A stretch of 64,000 nt of DNA from Pseudomonadota bacterium (GCA_018241685.1 JAFEDJ010000023.1:1-64000), one strand, 5' to 3'; positions 45,954 to 55,735 are shown, numbered from the stretch's first letter. The notes: generated from the letters alone by a model not told the origin. Numbers and translations: made by a program.

Positions 45954-47288
45954 TCAGCGCATCTGGAACAGCTCCTGGTGGACATCGGCGTCGGCCAGGC
46001 CGTGGGCGACGAAGTCCTCCCGCAAGGCCTGCCCGAATGCCGGTGGGCCGCAGAACCAGACACTGGCATCCGCCCACTCCGGCACCGCGGAACGGATGCG
46101 CTCGCCGTCCAGCCGGCCGTCCCGCTGCCCGACCAGCAGGTGCAGACACACACCGGCCGCCGCGGCATCGGCCACCAGCTTGTCGATGGCAGCCTGTTCG
46201 AAATCCGCGGTCGGATGAAACAGGTCGATGCTTTGCGTGCCCGCGGAGCGAGCAAGCTGTTTCATCCGCGCGACGAAAGGCGTGATGCCAATACCGGCGC
46301 CGATCCAGATCTGGCGCGGCTTGCGGTCCTCGAAATCGAAACAACCGTACGGGCCTTCGACGCGCACCGGCATGCCCACGCGCAAAGTGTCGCGCAGTCG
46401 GCCGGTATGATCGCCAAGGGCCTTGGTGATGAAGACGATCCGACGCTCTGCTGCATCCCACGCCGACGCGATGGTGTAGGGATGCGCGCCCTCCTTCGGG
46501 TTGGAGGTCACGAAGGCGAACTGCCCCGCCGCGTGTCCGGACCAGCCCGCGTCGAGGCGTATCGCCGTCTCCAGCACGCGCAGCTCCGGGTAGTAGGTCA
46601 GCGACTCGATCCGCCCGCCGACCCGCCGCCGGGCGCCTATCCGCCCCGTCAGGGACAGCAGCGCAGCCAGCACACCGGCAAAGATCAACACCGCCATCAC
46701 CCAGCCGATCGGCTGCGTCCAGTAGGCGAACTTGATCAGCACCAGCGAGTGATAGGCCAGCACCAGGAACAGCGCTGCCAGCCATTTGTGGGTCTTGGTG
46801 AACAGGTGGTAGGGGAAACGTTTGACGAGGGCCAGCGCGATCAAGACGACCGCCACGTAAAAGGCCCATTCGCCGAGGGACTCCGCCGTTCCGCGCTGCG
46901 TGCGCAGCCAGCCTTCGACCAAGCCCAGGCTGTCGCCAGACGGCGGCTTGCGCGGAGGCCGCACCAGCCAGCCCCAGCCGACCATCCACTTGGTGCCCTT
47001 CGCAAGCCACCAGTGCAGCACGCCGGCGACCAGCGCCGCGATGCCCAGCCACTTGTGCAGGCGGTACATCTTGTCGAGCCCGTCGAGTTGCGGCTCCAGC
47101 CACTTCGGCCGCACCGCCAGCAGCATGCCGACGCTCATCGCCCCGATGGCGATCACCCCGCTCAGCTGGACGAACACCGTCCGGAAGGAAAAATAAGTGA
47201 AGGGCTCGGGCACCAGCGTGTCGGCCAGCAGCCACAGCCCGGCAAGCACCAGCAAGGACGCCCACAAGACGAGTTTGATGCGTTTCAT
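45954..47288 (-). CDS. Ferric-reductase-like flavoprotein (FRE/NOX fold)
   Basis: 444 aa. The N-terminal membrane part (about residues 1-205) has six helices with paired His: YRLHKWLGIAALVAGVLHWW and KTHKWLAALFLVLAYHSLVL, fitting two b haems. The FAD domain follows (YYPELRVLETAIRLDAGWSGHAAGQFAFVTS, HPYTIAS). Next is the NAD(P)H site (IWIGAGIGITPFVARMKQL, WFCGPPAFGQALRED). Such proteins pass electrons from NAD(P)H across the membrane to ferric iron, oxygen or other acceptors. It is monocistronic or first of a short run; 60 bp separates it from the CrtC/AttH-like gene. Confidence 0.88.
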   Translation of the reverse strand: MKRIKLVLWASLLVLAGLWLLADTLVPEPFTYFSFRTVFVQLSGVIAIGAMSVGMLLAVRPKWLEPQLDGLDKMYRLHKWLGIAALVAGVLHWWLAKGTKWMVGWGWLVRPPRKPPSGDSLGLVEGWLRTQRGTAESLGEWAFYVAVVLIALALVKRFPYHLFTKTHKWLAALFLVLAYHSLVLIKFAYWTQPIGWVMAVLIFAGVLAALLSLTGRIGARRRVGGRIESLTYYPELRVLETAIRLDAGWSGHAAGQFAFVTSNPKEGAHPYTIASAWDAAERRIVFITKALGDHTGRLRDTLRVGMPVRVEGPYGCFDFEDRKPRQIWIGAGIGITPFVARMKQLARSAGTQSIDLFHPTADFEQAAIDKLVADAAAAGVCLHLLVGQRDGRLDGERIRSAVPEWADASVWFCGPPAFGQALREDFVAHGLADADVHQELFQMR

Positions 47289-47348
47289 GTTCTATCTCTA
47301 TTCAAACAAATGGCGCGACACGTCCACACCAACTCACAGCAACAAGCG

Positions 47349-48419
47349 CTAACCAACACGGATGCGCTCCCCGTAGCCGGTCATCTCCAGGTAGCCGCGG
47401 CCGACTTCCCGTCCGCCCTCGACGACCCGCACCGCCCCTTCCCAATACACCGAGCCGGTGGAGCGGCGGCTGTCCAGCTCCTGGTCATCGAACAAGGGGC
47501 GCAGGCCGAACTCTCGCTCCCCGACGCGCAGCCGCCATTCCACCGGATAGGTGATGGCGGTACGCGGCGAACGCCATTCCCGGCCGGGCGTGAAGATGAT
47601 CTCCGCTGGGCGCATGACCCGCGCCCCGCCACCGGCCAGCTGCCACGTCGCCGCCGCCCACAGTGCCTGGCCCTGCCCGTCGCGCAGGCGGAAGGCCATC
47701 AGCGCGCTGCCATCGTCCAGGTTGAGGCCGACCCAGTCCCAGCCCTTGGCGCCCTCCGGCAGTAGTTCGCTGGACCATTCGTGGTCCAGCCAGGCCTTCC
47801 CGCGCACCGGCTGTCGCTTCCCGTCAAGGGTCACGCTGCCACTCACCGCCAGCTGTGGACGGCTGTAGTAGTAGCTGGCATGGCGCGGATCGGCTGCCTT
47901 GGCGCTGAAGCCGCCCTGCCCGTTGAGCAGCGGCGGACCAGCCGGCTGCAGCTCCAGCGCGCAGGCGAAATCGTCGGCATGCACTTCGGCGCGATAGCGC
48001 CCGCCATCCAGCGCGAAGCGCCAGTCGCCGACCCACACGCCGGTCTGCCCCAGCGCGAAGCCAGCCCGCCCGAAACCGACCCGTGCCGAACGTTCCCCGT
48101 GGCGCAGGCGCCCCAGGCGCGGATCGGCAATCGCCGCGTGGGCGAGGATCAGCTGGCGCGGCGCGAAGGCGCTCGGGCTATCCTCACCCACGCCGGTGCG
48201 GACGCGGAAGAAGGTGGTCTGGAAGCCCAGCGGACTGCCGTCCGGCAGGCTCAGCCAACCGGTGGCGTACCACCACTCGGTACGGAAATCAGGATGAGCC
48301 CCGTGGTCGGCCGGGAAGATCAGCCGCCGGCCCGGCAGTACTGGCGCAAAGTCCGCCGCCACAGCGTTACGCCCGGCCGCCCCAAGGGCCAGCGCCAGCA
48401 GGAAAAGACGCCGCTCCAT
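47349..48419 (-). CDS. CrtC/AttH lipocalin-like protein
   Basis: 356 aa from ATG at 48419. Signal peptide to about residue 20 (LALALGAAGRNAVAA). The family pattern is ADHGAHPDFRTEWWYATGWLSLPDGSPLGFQTTFFR, as in AttH and hydroxyneurosporene synthase-like proteins. Further conserved parts are GKAWLDHEWSS and GWDWVGLNLDDGSALMAFRLR. The double lipocalin-like barrel binds a lipid or carotenoid-like ligand. It follows an FtsX-type permease gene with a TGATG overlap, so it is probably the periplasmic partner of that exporter. Confidence 0.85.
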   Translation of the reverse strand: MERRLFLLALALGAAGRNAVAADFAPVLPGRRLIFPADHGAHPDFRTEWWYATGWLSLPDGSPLGFQTTFFRVRTGVGEDSPSAFAPRQLILAHAAIADPRLGRLRHGERSARVGFGRAGFALGQTGVWVGDWRFALDGGRYRAEVHADDFACALELQPAGPPLLNGQGGFSAKAADPRHASYYYSRPQLAVSGSVTLDGKRQPVRGKAWLDHEWSSELLPEGAKGWDWVGLNLDDGSALMAFRLRDGQGQALWAAATWQLAGGGARVMRPAEIIFTPGREWRSPRTAITYPVEWRLRVGEREFGLRPLFDDQELDSRRSTGSVYWEGAVRVVEGGREVGRGYLEMTGYGERIRVG

Positions 48420-50929
48420 CACCAGTCCTCCCGCACCGCCAGCACCGCATCCTGGCGCATCGCCTGGCGTCCGGCGAGCACCGCAGCCAAGGCCGCCAGC
48501 GCCACCAGCCCACCGCCGAAAGTCAGTAGCGACAGCCACGGCACATGCAGATCCATGCTCCAGTGGAAGCTCTGCCGATTGACCACCTCGATCAGCACCA
48601 ACCCGATCGCCCCACCCGCCAGCAGGCCAGCCAGCACACCGACACCGGCCGCCAGCGCGCCCTCCTGGGCCAGCATCCAGCCGATCTGGCGGCGCGTCAG
48701 CCCCAGGTGGCGCAGCATGCCGAACTCCTTCCGGCGAGCCGCCGCCAGCGCCGCGAAGCTGGCCGCCACACCAGCCAGGCCAATGGCCACCGCCACAGCC
48801 TCAAGCAGGTAGGTCACCGCGAAGGTACGGTCGAAGATGCGCAGGGTAATCGTGCGGATCTCCCCGGGGAAGGCCAGCTCCAGCACACCTGGGCCGGCCA
48901 GTGCGGTAAGCGCGTTGGCCGTACGCAGCGCATCCGCACCGGGCGCGAGGTGGATCGCCGCGTCGTTGACGAGGCGGTCGCCGGTCAGGCGGCGATAACT
49001 GTCGAGGTCGATCATCACCGCGCCGGTCTGGCGTGCGTAGTCGCGCCACACACCGGCCACCGTCAGGCGCACCGGCTTGCCGGCCAGCGGCAGCTCGACC
49101 TGCTGGCCGGGCCGCCAGCCGTACAAGTCCTGTACGGCCTCGGAGATCCATAGCGACGGCCCATTCACGGCAAGCGGCTGGCCGACCAACGGCAGCCCGC
49201 CGCCAGCGGCCGACATCGGCCGCGCCAGCAGCGCCACCGGTGCGTGCCCGGCGGCCAGGCGTAGCCCGTCGTGGCGGGTGAAGGCCACGGACCCGACACC
49301 AGCGGTCGCGACGATGCGCGCCTGCAGGGCTTCGTCCAGATAGCTGCCGGACTGGGCGCGGCCGGCCCGCAGATAGAGATCGGCCGGCAGCAGCTGGGTC
49401 AGCCACTGGTCCACCGAATCCCGGAAGGACGCCACCATGATCGCCATCGCCGCCGCCAGCGCAACGCTGGTCAGCACGCCGGCGGCCGCCACCACCGCGT
49501 GGCCTGGCGCAGCCGCCAACCGGGCTACGGCCAAGCGCACCGCCACCGGTCCGCCAACCGGCATCAGACGAGCCAGCAACGCGGCGATGGACGGCAACAG
49601 CAGCACCGCCCCGGCGAGCACGCAGGCCACCGCCAGATAGCCGCCGAAGGGCAGGCCATCCACCGGCGGGATCGCGCAGGCCGCCAGGCTGCCGGCCAAT
49701 AGAGCCAGGCCGAACAGCGGATGGCCGCGCCCGCCGTGCAGCGCTGCCTCGTCGCCCGCCTTCAGGGCCTGGGCCGGCGCCACCGTCGCAGCCTCCTTGG
49801 CCGGCGACCACGCACCAGCCACGCCAGCCACGACACCAAGCAGCGCATAGATCGCACTGGCCAGCGGCTGGAACTGGAGGCGCGGTGCCAGGCCGGAGAA
49901 GTAGCCAGCCCCCAGGTCGCCACCGAGCAGCGCCAGCGCTCCCCACGCCAGACCATGGCCGACGGCCACACCGAGGATGCCACCAAGCAGGCCGACCACA
50001 GCGCCCTCGCCGACCAACCAGCCGAACAGGGTTCGCCGGGGCAGGCCGATGGCGCGCAGGAAGGCGAACTCGCTGCGCCGGCGCACCACCGACAACGCCT
50101 GCGCCGAGAAGACCAGGAAGCCGCCGGTGAGCAGCGCAATCGCCGCCAGCAGGGTCAGGTTGACGCGGTAGGCCCGCGACAGGTTCGCCGCCTGGTCCGC
50201 CTCGGCAGCCGGCGTCTCCACCAGCACGCCGTCCGGCAGTACGGCCTGCAGGCTGCGTCGGGCGGCTTCCGCATCGACACCGTCGCGCAGGCGCAGGTCG
50301 ATACGGCTCAGGCGGCCAAGCTTGCCAAACAGGGTCTGCGCGGCGGCGATGTCCATCACGCCGAGGCGGCGGTCGTCGCCCAGCGCCGGCAGGTCGCCGG
50401 CCACTTTCAGCACAACCTCTGCGCTGCCGGCCTGCACGCGCAGCAGATCGCCCGTCTTCACGCCGAGCCGCTCGGCCGCCGCGCGGGACAGAAACACACC
50501 GTCGCCGGCGAAGATCGCAAAACGGTCGCCGCTATCGGCGCGCGGCAGCAGCTGCGGCGTGACCCGCGCCAGCACGAAGGCATCGACGCCCAGCACCTGC
50601 AGGGATTCGTCACGCCCGACCAGCCGCGCCTCGACCTCCAGTACCGGGCTGGCCTCGGCCACGTCCGGGCGGGCCGCCAGCCGCGCGTAAAGCTGCTCGT
50701 CGAAACCACCGCGTGGCCCGACCACCTGCAGGTCCGCCGCGCCCGCCATGTTGCGCAGGCCCCGGTCGAACTCCGACAGCGCCGCCTCGTGCACCGCCTG
50801 CACGGCCATGCCCAGCGCCACGCCGAGCACGATGGCGACCAGCGAGAACAGCGTCGCCAGCCGCCGCCGGGCCAGGGAGCCGAGGAACACCGGCGCCAGG
50901 CGCCTCCACCCCATCACCTGTCCGCTCAC
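48419..50929 (-). CDS. FtsX-like ABC transporter permease
   Basis: 836 aa starting GTG at 50929, which overlaps the ATPase stop as GTGA. There is one N-terminal helix (about residues 20-45), a large periplasmic domain, then groups of helices at about 250-400 and 430-510, and a second periplasmic domain (about 510-700). A final FtsX pair follows (TYLLEAVAVAIGLAGVAASFAAL, GVLAGLLAGGAIGLVLIEVV). The duplicated FtsX layout is that of MacB/LolCE relatives, likely moving a lipid or lipoprotein to the outer envelope. Works with the adjacent ATPase and AttH-like protein. Confidence 0.88.
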   Translation of the reverse strand: MSGQVMGWRRLAPVFLGSLARRRLATLFSLVAIVLGVALGMAVQAVHEAALSEFDRGLRNMAGAADLQVVGPRGGFDEQLYARLAARPDVAEASPVLEVEARLVGRDESLQVLGVDAFVLARVTPQLLPRADSGDRFAIFAGDGVFLSRAAAERLGVKTGDLLRVQAGSAEVVLKVAGDLPALGDDRRLGVMDIAAAQTLFGKLGRLSRIDLRLRDGVDAEAARRSLQAVLPDGVLVETPAAEADQAANLSRAYRVNLTLLAAIALLTGGFLVFSAQALSVVRRRSEFAFLRAIGLPRRTLFGWLVGEGAVVGLLGGILGVAVGHGLAWGALALLGGDLGAGYFSGLAPRLQFQPLASAIYALLGVVAGVAGAWSPAKEAATVAPAQALKAGDEAALHGGRGHPLFGLALLAGSLAACAIPPVDGLPFGGYLAVACVLAGAVLLLPSIAALLARLMPVGGPVAVRLAVARLAAAPGHAVVAAAGVLTSVALAAAMAIMVASFRDSVDQWLTQLLPADLYLRAGRAQSGSYLDEALQARIVATAGVGSVAFTRHDGLRLAAGHAPVALLARPMSAAGGGLPLVGQPLAVNGPSLWISEAVQDLYGWRPGQQVELPLAGKPVRLTVAGVWRDYARQTGAVMIDLDSYRRLTGDRLVNDAAIHLAPGADALRTANALTALAGPGVLELAFPGEIRTITLRIFDRTFAVTYLLEAVAVAIGLAGVAASFAALAAARRKEFGMLRHLGLTRRQIGWMLAQEGALAAGVGVLAGLLAGGAIGLVLIEVVNRQSFHWSMDLHVPWLSLLTFGGGLVALAALAAVLAGRQAMRQDAVLAVREDW

Positions 50930-51579
50930 CCGCGCAGCCCCTCCGCCGTCAGGTACAGCGTGCGGTCGGCAGTGGCCGCCGCCTCAAGGGAATGGGTGAC
51001 CAGGATGCCGATCGCCCCGGCGGCGCGAACGCGCTCGGCCAGCAGGGCCAGCACCCGCGCCGCGTTGGCCGGATCCAGGTTGCCGGTCGGCTCGTCGGCC
51101 AGCACCAGCCGCGGCGCATGGACCAGCGCCCGGGCGATGGCGACCCGCTGCATCTCGCCGCCCGACAGTTCCCGCGGCCAGCTGTCGCCCCGCGTCCCCA
51201 GCCCCACCGCGTCGAGCAGCTGGCGGGCCGGGCCGTCGGCGGCGTCCCGCTCGACGCCCTGCAGCCACAGGGGTAACGCCACGTTCTGGGCCACGTTGAG
51301 ATGCGGCAGGATGTGAAAGGCCTGGAACACGAAGCCCAGCTTGTCCCGGCGCAGGCGGGTCAGTGCGTCCTCATCGTGCAGGGCGTAATCCTCGCCGTCG
51401 AGGCGCAGCCGGCCGCCATCGGGCCGGTCCAGCCCGGCGATCAGGTTCAACAGCGTGGACTTGCCGACCCCCGACTCACCGACGATGGCCACGTACTCGC
51501 CGGGCGCGAGGCGCAGGGAGATGTCCCGCAACACGCTGCGGCCATTGAAGCTGCGGGACAGGTTTTCGATTTCGAGCAT
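50926..51579 (-). CDS. ABC transporter ATPase, LolD-like
   Basis: 217 aa. Walker A GESGVGKST, Q-loop FQAFHILP, ABC signature LSGGEMQRVAIARAL, Walker B LVLADEPTGNLD and the His switch THS. This is the MacB/LolD subclass that drives FtsX-type permeases by mechanical movement. It is the first gene of a coupled three-gene operon with the permease and the CrtC/AttH-like protein. It is divergent from hpnC across a 241-bp gap. Confidence 0.93.
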   Translation of the reverse strand: MLEIENLSRSFNGRSVLRDISLRLAPGEYVAIVGESGVGKSTLLNLIAGLDRPDGGRLRLDGEDYALHDEDALTRLRRDKLGFVFQAFHILPHLNVAQNVALPLWLQGVERDAADGPARQLLDAVGLGTRGDSWPRELSGGEMQRVAIARALVHAPRLVLADEPTGNLDPANAARVLALLAERVRAAGAIGILVTHSLEAAATADRTLYLTAEGLRG

Positions 51580-51820
51580 GGGCAGAGACGAAGCTGGGCG
51601 GCTGGACGAGAAAAGAAACAGGAATCAGCTGATGAGTTCGGCCATGGCGGTGATTGGTTCCCATCCGGACCATGGGAGCACATTCACGCCTCGACGGACA
51701 CCGTCCGGACATAGCAAGGAGCGAATTTGCCTCCGCAGTGACCTCTGCCGCGGAAATTCCCGGCCACGCCGGCATTGCCGCAGCCCGCGGCCAGGCACCA
51801 CGGGTATACTCCGCGCGCCG

Positions 51821-52642
51821 ATGCCCGTCGAACACTACGAGAACTTTCCCGTCGCCTCCTTCCTGCTGCCGGCGCACCTGCGCGAGCCGGTAGAGGCCAT
51901 CTACGCCTTTGCCCGCAGCGCCGACGACATCGCCGACGAGGGCGATGCGACACCGATCATGCGCCTGGCACGCCTCAACGACTACAAGCGGGCACTGCTG
52001 GCCATCGAGCAGTACGGCCCTTTCGACGACCCGACACTGGAGCCGATCTTCAAGCGCCTGAGCCGCAACATCCGCGACTTCGGGCTGCCGATGCAGCTCT
52101 TCCGGGATCTGCTGGACGCCTTCAGCCAGGACGTGGGCAAGACCCGCTACGCGGACTTCGACGAACTGTGCGACTACTGCCGCCGCTCGGCCAACCCAGT
52201 CGGGCGCCTGCTACTGCACCTCTATGACGAGGCTACGCCGGACAACCTGGCAGCGTCGGATCTGATCTGCACCAGCCTGCAACTCATCAATTTCTGGCAG
52301 GACGTGGCGGTGGACTGGCAGAAGAAGCGCATCTACCTGCCACTGGCCGAACTCGAACGCTTCGGCGTCAGCGAAGCCTGCATCGCCGACGGCCGCGTAA
52401 CGCCGCATTTCACCGCGCTGATGGATTTCCAGATCCAGCGCACCCGCTGCATGATGCTGCGCGGTGCCCCCCTCGCCCACCGCCTGCCCGGCCGCATCGG
52501 CTGGGAGCTGCGCCTCGTGGTACAGGGCGGACTTGCGATACTCGACAAGATCGAGGCGAACGGCTATGACGTGTTCCGCCGCCGTCCGACCCTCGGCAAG
52601 ACAGACTGGCCGCGCCTCGCCTGGCGCGCCCTTACCCGGTAG
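51821..52642 (+). CDS. hpnC: Hydroxysqualene synthase HpnC
   Basis: 273 aa, squalene/phytoene synthase fold. The first Asp-rich motif is SADDIADEGD (about residues 31-40). The second region is INFWQDVAVDWQKKRIYLP. It converts presqualene diphosphate to hydroxysqualene in hopanoid synthesis. A TATACT hexamer lies at 51805-51810, only 11 nt before the ATG, and no ribosome site is visible, so the mRNA may be leaderless. It is first of hpnCDE. Confidence 0.93.
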   Translation: MPVEHYENFPVASFLLPAHLREPVEAIYAFARSADDIADEGDATPIMRLARLNDYKRALLAIEQYGPFDDPTLEPIFKRLSRNIRDFGLPMQLFRDLLDAFSQDVGKTRYADFDELCDYCRRSANPVGRLLLHLYDEATPDNLAASDLICTSLQLINFWQDVAVDWQKKRIYLPLAELERFGVSEACIADGRVTPHFTALMDFQIQRTRCMMLRGAPLAHRLPGRIGWELRLVVQGGLAILDKIEANGYDVFRRRPTLGKTDWPRLAWRALTR

Positions 52643-52648
52643 CGCCCG

Positions 52649-53485
52649 ATGACCGACCCCCACGCCTATTGCCAGGAGAAGGCCGCCAGCAGCGGCTCCA
52701 GCTTCTACTACAGCTTCATGTTCCTGCCCCCCGAGCGGCGCCAGGCAATCACCGCCCTGTACGCCTTCTGCCGGGAAGTGGACGACGTGGTGGACGAATG
52801 CCACGACATGCAGATCGCCCAGGCCAAGCTCGACTGGTGGCGCATGCAGGTGGCCCAGGTCTATGACGGCGCGCCGGAACACCCGGTCGGCCAGGCCCTG
52901 AAGGACATCAACAAACAGTTCCCGCTGCCCCGCGAGCAACTGCTCGAGATCATCGACGGCATGCAGATGGACCTGCAGCAGACCCGCTACCTGGACTGGA
53001 AGGCGCTGCAGCTGTACTGCTACCGCGTGGCCAGCGTGGTCGGCCTGCTGTCCGCCGAGATCTTCGGCTACAACAACCACCAAACCCAGAAGTACGCCCA
53101 CGATCTGGGCATGGCTTTCCAGCTCACCAACATCATCCGCGACGTGGGCGAGGACGCCCGCCGCGGCCGCATCTACCTGCCCATCGACGAGCTGCAGCGC
53201 TTCAACGTGCCGGCCCGGCAGATCCTCGATGGCCAGCATTCGGACAACTTCCGCGAGCTGATGGCCTTCCAGACCCAGCGCGCGCGCCAGTTCTACGACC
53301 AGGCCTTCGCGCTGCTGCCCGACGAGGACCGCAAGACCCAGCGCCCCGGCCTGGTGATGGCGGCGATCTACCGCACGCTGCTCGACGAGATCGAGGCCGA
53401 CGGCTTCCAGGTGCTCGACCGCCGCACCTCGCTGACGCCGCTGCGCAAGATCTGGATCGCCGGGCGCACCTGGCTGCGCGGCTGA
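52649..53485 (+). CDS. hpnD: Presqualene diphosphate synthase HpnD
   Basis: 278 aa. It has the two Asp-rich motifs: REVDDVVDEC (about residues 43-52) and TNIIRDVGEDARRGRIYLP. It condenses two farnesyl diphosphates to presqualene diphosphate. It starts 6 bp after the hpnC stop and ends in a TGATG overlap with hpnE, so the three are translated as one unit. Confidence 0.94.
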   Translation: MTDPHAYCQEKAASSGSSFYYSFMFLPPERRQAITALYAFCREVDDVVDECHDMQIAQAKLDWWRMQVAQVYDGAPEHPVGQALKDINKQFPLPREQLLEIIDGMQMDLQQTRYLDWKALQLYCYRVASVVGLLSAEIFGYNNHQTQKYAHDLGMAFQLTNIIRDVGEDARRGRIYLPIDELQRFNVPARQILDGQHSDNFRELMAFQTQRARQFYDQAFALLPDEDRKTQRPGLVMAAIYRTLLDEIEADGFQVLDRRTSLTPLRKIWIAGRTWLRG

Positions 53486-54804
53486 TGCACACCGGCCCCG
53501 ACATCGCCGTCATCGGCGGCGGCTACGCCGGCTTCGCGGCCGCCGTCACGCTGGCCCGCGGCGGTGCCAAGGTCACGCTGTTCGAATCGTCCCGCGTGCT
53601 CGGCGGGCGCGCCCGTGTCGTGGACAAGGACGGCTACCGGGTGGACAACGGCCAGCACATCCTGCTCGGCGCCTACACCGAAACCCTGCGCCTGCTGCGC
53701 CTGGTCGGCGTCAGGCCGAGCGTGCTGGAGACGCGCAAGCTGGCCCTGGTCTATCCGGGCGAATGCGCGCTGCGCGCCGCCCCACTACCGGCGCCGCTGC
53801 ACCTGGCCATCGGCCTGCTCGGCGCCAAAGGCCTGGACTGGCGCGACAAGCTGGCGATGGCGCGGCTGATGCGCAGCCTCAAGGCCCGCAAATTCCGCGT
53901 CGAACCGGATCGGCCGGTCGCCGAACTGCTCGCCGAAACCGCCCAGACCGACAGACTGACCCGCCTGATCTGGGAACCCCTGTGCGTGGCAGCCCTCAAC
54001 ACGCCGGTCGCCGACGCGTCGGCGCAGGTCTTCGCCAACGTACTGCGCGACAGCCTGGCCGCCGGTGCCTCGGCGTCCGACCTGCTGTTGCCGCGGCTCG
54101 ACCTGTCCGAGCTGTTCCCCGTGCCGGCATCCCGTTGGCTGGCCATGCGCGGCCACACAGTGCGCATCGCCGAACCGATCAAGGCCATCGAGAGCATCGG
54201 CGGTGGCTACCGGCTCGACGGAGACCCGTGGACCACGCTGTTCGAACATGTAGTGATCGCCACCGCGCCCTATCACGTCGCACCGCTGGTGGAGACACTG
54301 CCGGCGATGGCGCCAGTGGTGGACAGCCTCGCCGCGCTGCGCCACGAACCCATTGTAACGGCCTGGCTGGCCTTCGACGGAGCACTGAACTTCCCGGAGC
54401 CGATGATCGGCCTCAGCGGCGGCTACGGCCAGTGGGCCTTCGACCGCGCAGCCCTGGGCGGCGAGCAAGGACTCGTCAGCGTGGTCATCAGCGCCCGCGG
54501 CGCCCACCAGGAGATCAGCAAGGAGGCGTTGGAAGTCGCGCTGCTGCAGGAGCTGCAACATGTGCTCGGCCAGTTGCCGACGCTGGCCTGGTCGCAGATC
54601 ATCACCGAGAAGCGCGCCACCTTCTCATGCACGCCGGGCCTCGTCCGCCCCGGCGTCACCACGCCGCAGCCCGGCCTGTGGCTGGCCGGCGACTACGTTG
54701 CGTCGGACTACCCGGCCACGATCGAGTCGGCCATCCGCAGCGGCGTACAAGCCGGTCGCAGTATCCTCAAACGCTGCGGCTTGAAGGAACAGATTCTCCC
54801 GTAG
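53485..54804 (+). CDS. hpnE: Hydroxysqualene dehydroxylase HpnE
   Basis: 439 aa, FAD-dependent amine-oxidase fold. It opens DIAVIGGGYAGFAAAVTLARGGAKVTLFE, the dinucleotide-binding motif, followed by GGRARV and NGQHILLGAY. C-terminal GLWLAGDYVASDYPATIESAIRSG is the FAD-contact end. It reduces hydroxysqualene to squalene. Squalene-hopene cyclase is not in the window, so the rest of hopanoid synthesis must be elsewhere. Confidence 0.93.
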   Translation: MHTGPDIAVIGGGYAGFAAAVTLARGGAKVTLFESSRVLGGRARVVDKDGYRVDNGQHILLGAYTETLRLLRLVGVRPSVLETRKLALVYPGECALRAAPLPAPLHLAIGLLGAKGLDWRDKLAMARLMRSLKARKFRVEPDRPVAELLAETAQTDRLTRLIWEPLCVAALNTPVADASAQVFANVLRDSLAAGASASDLLLPRLDLSELFPVPASRWLAMRGHTVRIAEPIKAIESIGGGYRLDGDPWTTLFEHVVIATAPYHVAPLVETLPAMAPVVDSLAALRHEPIVTAWLAFDGALNFPEPMIGLSGGYGQWAFDRAALGGEQGLVSVVISARGAHQEISKEALEVALLQELQHVLGQLPTLAWSQIITEKRATFSCTPGLVRPGVTTPQPGLWLAGDYVASDYPATIESAIRSGVQAGRSILKRCGLKEQILP

Positions 54805-54911
54805 CTGCAGCCTGTCCAGACAATGAGCAGGTGGGCGCACATTACTGTGCCCGCAAAGCCTGGCGCCGCCCGTGCTGAACGTCCCGGAGAGCAGCCTCCC
54901 CGAGCCCGTTT

Positions 54912-55625
54912 CTACACCAGCTTGCCGGCCGACAGCCGCAAGCTGCGCCCACAGCGCTCCGCCAGGCTGGTGTCGTGGGTCACCAATACGAGGGTCGTGC
55001 CGGATTCGACGTTGAGGGAGAACATCAGCTCGATGACCGCCTCGCCGGTGGCCACGTCCAGGTTGCCGGTCGGCTCGTCGGCTAGCACCAAGGCCGGACG
55101 CGGCGCGAAGGCGCGGGCCACCGCGACGCGCTGCTGCTCGCCGCCGGACAGCTGGCGCGGATAGTGCCCCAGGCGGCCACCCAAGCCGACCCGCTGCAGC
55201 CAGCCCTCCGCTTCCTGGCGGGCATCCTTTCGCCCGGCCAGTTCTAACGGCAGCATCACGTTTTCCAGCGCTGTCAGCGCCGGCAGCAGCTGGAAAGACT
55301 GGAACACAAAGCCCACGCACTCGCCGCGCAGCGCCGCACGGCCGTCCTCGTCGAGGGCGAACAGGTCCTGCCCGCGGATATGCACGGAGCCGCCGGACGG
55401 CGAATCCAGCCCGGCCAGCAAGCCCAGCAGCGTAGACTTGCCGGAACCGGACGCACCGACGATGGCCACCGCCTCGCCGGCGGCGATGCTGAAGGAGACG
55501 TCCTCCAGGATGTGCAACGCGCCACCATCGTCGGTGGCAACGGTGCGGCTCAGATGTTTGACGTCGACCACGGGCGCCAGCGCAGCCACCGTGGATGAGG
55601 AATCGGTTCGGGTTCGGGTCAGCAT
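54912..55625 (-). CDS. ABC transporter ATPase, YbbA/LolD-like, no adjacent permease
   Basis: 237 aa from ATG at 55625. Walker A GASGSGKST, Q-loop FQSFQLLP, signature LSGGEQQRVAVARAF, Walker B LVLADEPTGNLD and THD switch. It is like YbbA, which in many bacteria sits next to a YbbP permease and the tesA esterase. Neither is present in the window; it lies between hpnE (convergent) and guaB. It might serve the FtsX-type permease at 48419 or a distant partner. Confidence 0.88.
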   Translation of the reverse strand: MLTRTRTDSSSTVAALAPVVDVKHLSRTVATDDGGALHILEDVSFSIAAGEAVAIVGASGSGKSTLLGLLAGLDSPSGGSVHIRGQDLFALDEDGRAALRGECVGFVFQSFQLLPALTALENVMLPLELAGRKDARQEAEGWLQRVGLGGRLGHYPRQLSGGEQQRVAVARAFAPRPALVLADEPTGNLDVATGEAVIELMFSLNVESGTTLVLVTHDTSLAERCGRSLRLSAGKLV

Positions 55626-55735
55626 GGCTATGTGGAGTGGGTTTTCGGCGATAGGTTCAGCACCGGCGCGCTGATCATTACGATTATCCGGGCCCGAAAT
55701 GACATCCCGCCACCGGCCGCGGCCCGTCAACGAAC

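Noticed and set aside
51659..51713. Short inverted repeats (TCCCAT/ATGGGA and GTCCGGAC) between the ABC operon and hpnC
   Set aside because: Arms are only 6-8 bp and have no matching copy elsewhere; could be chance in GC-rich DNA.
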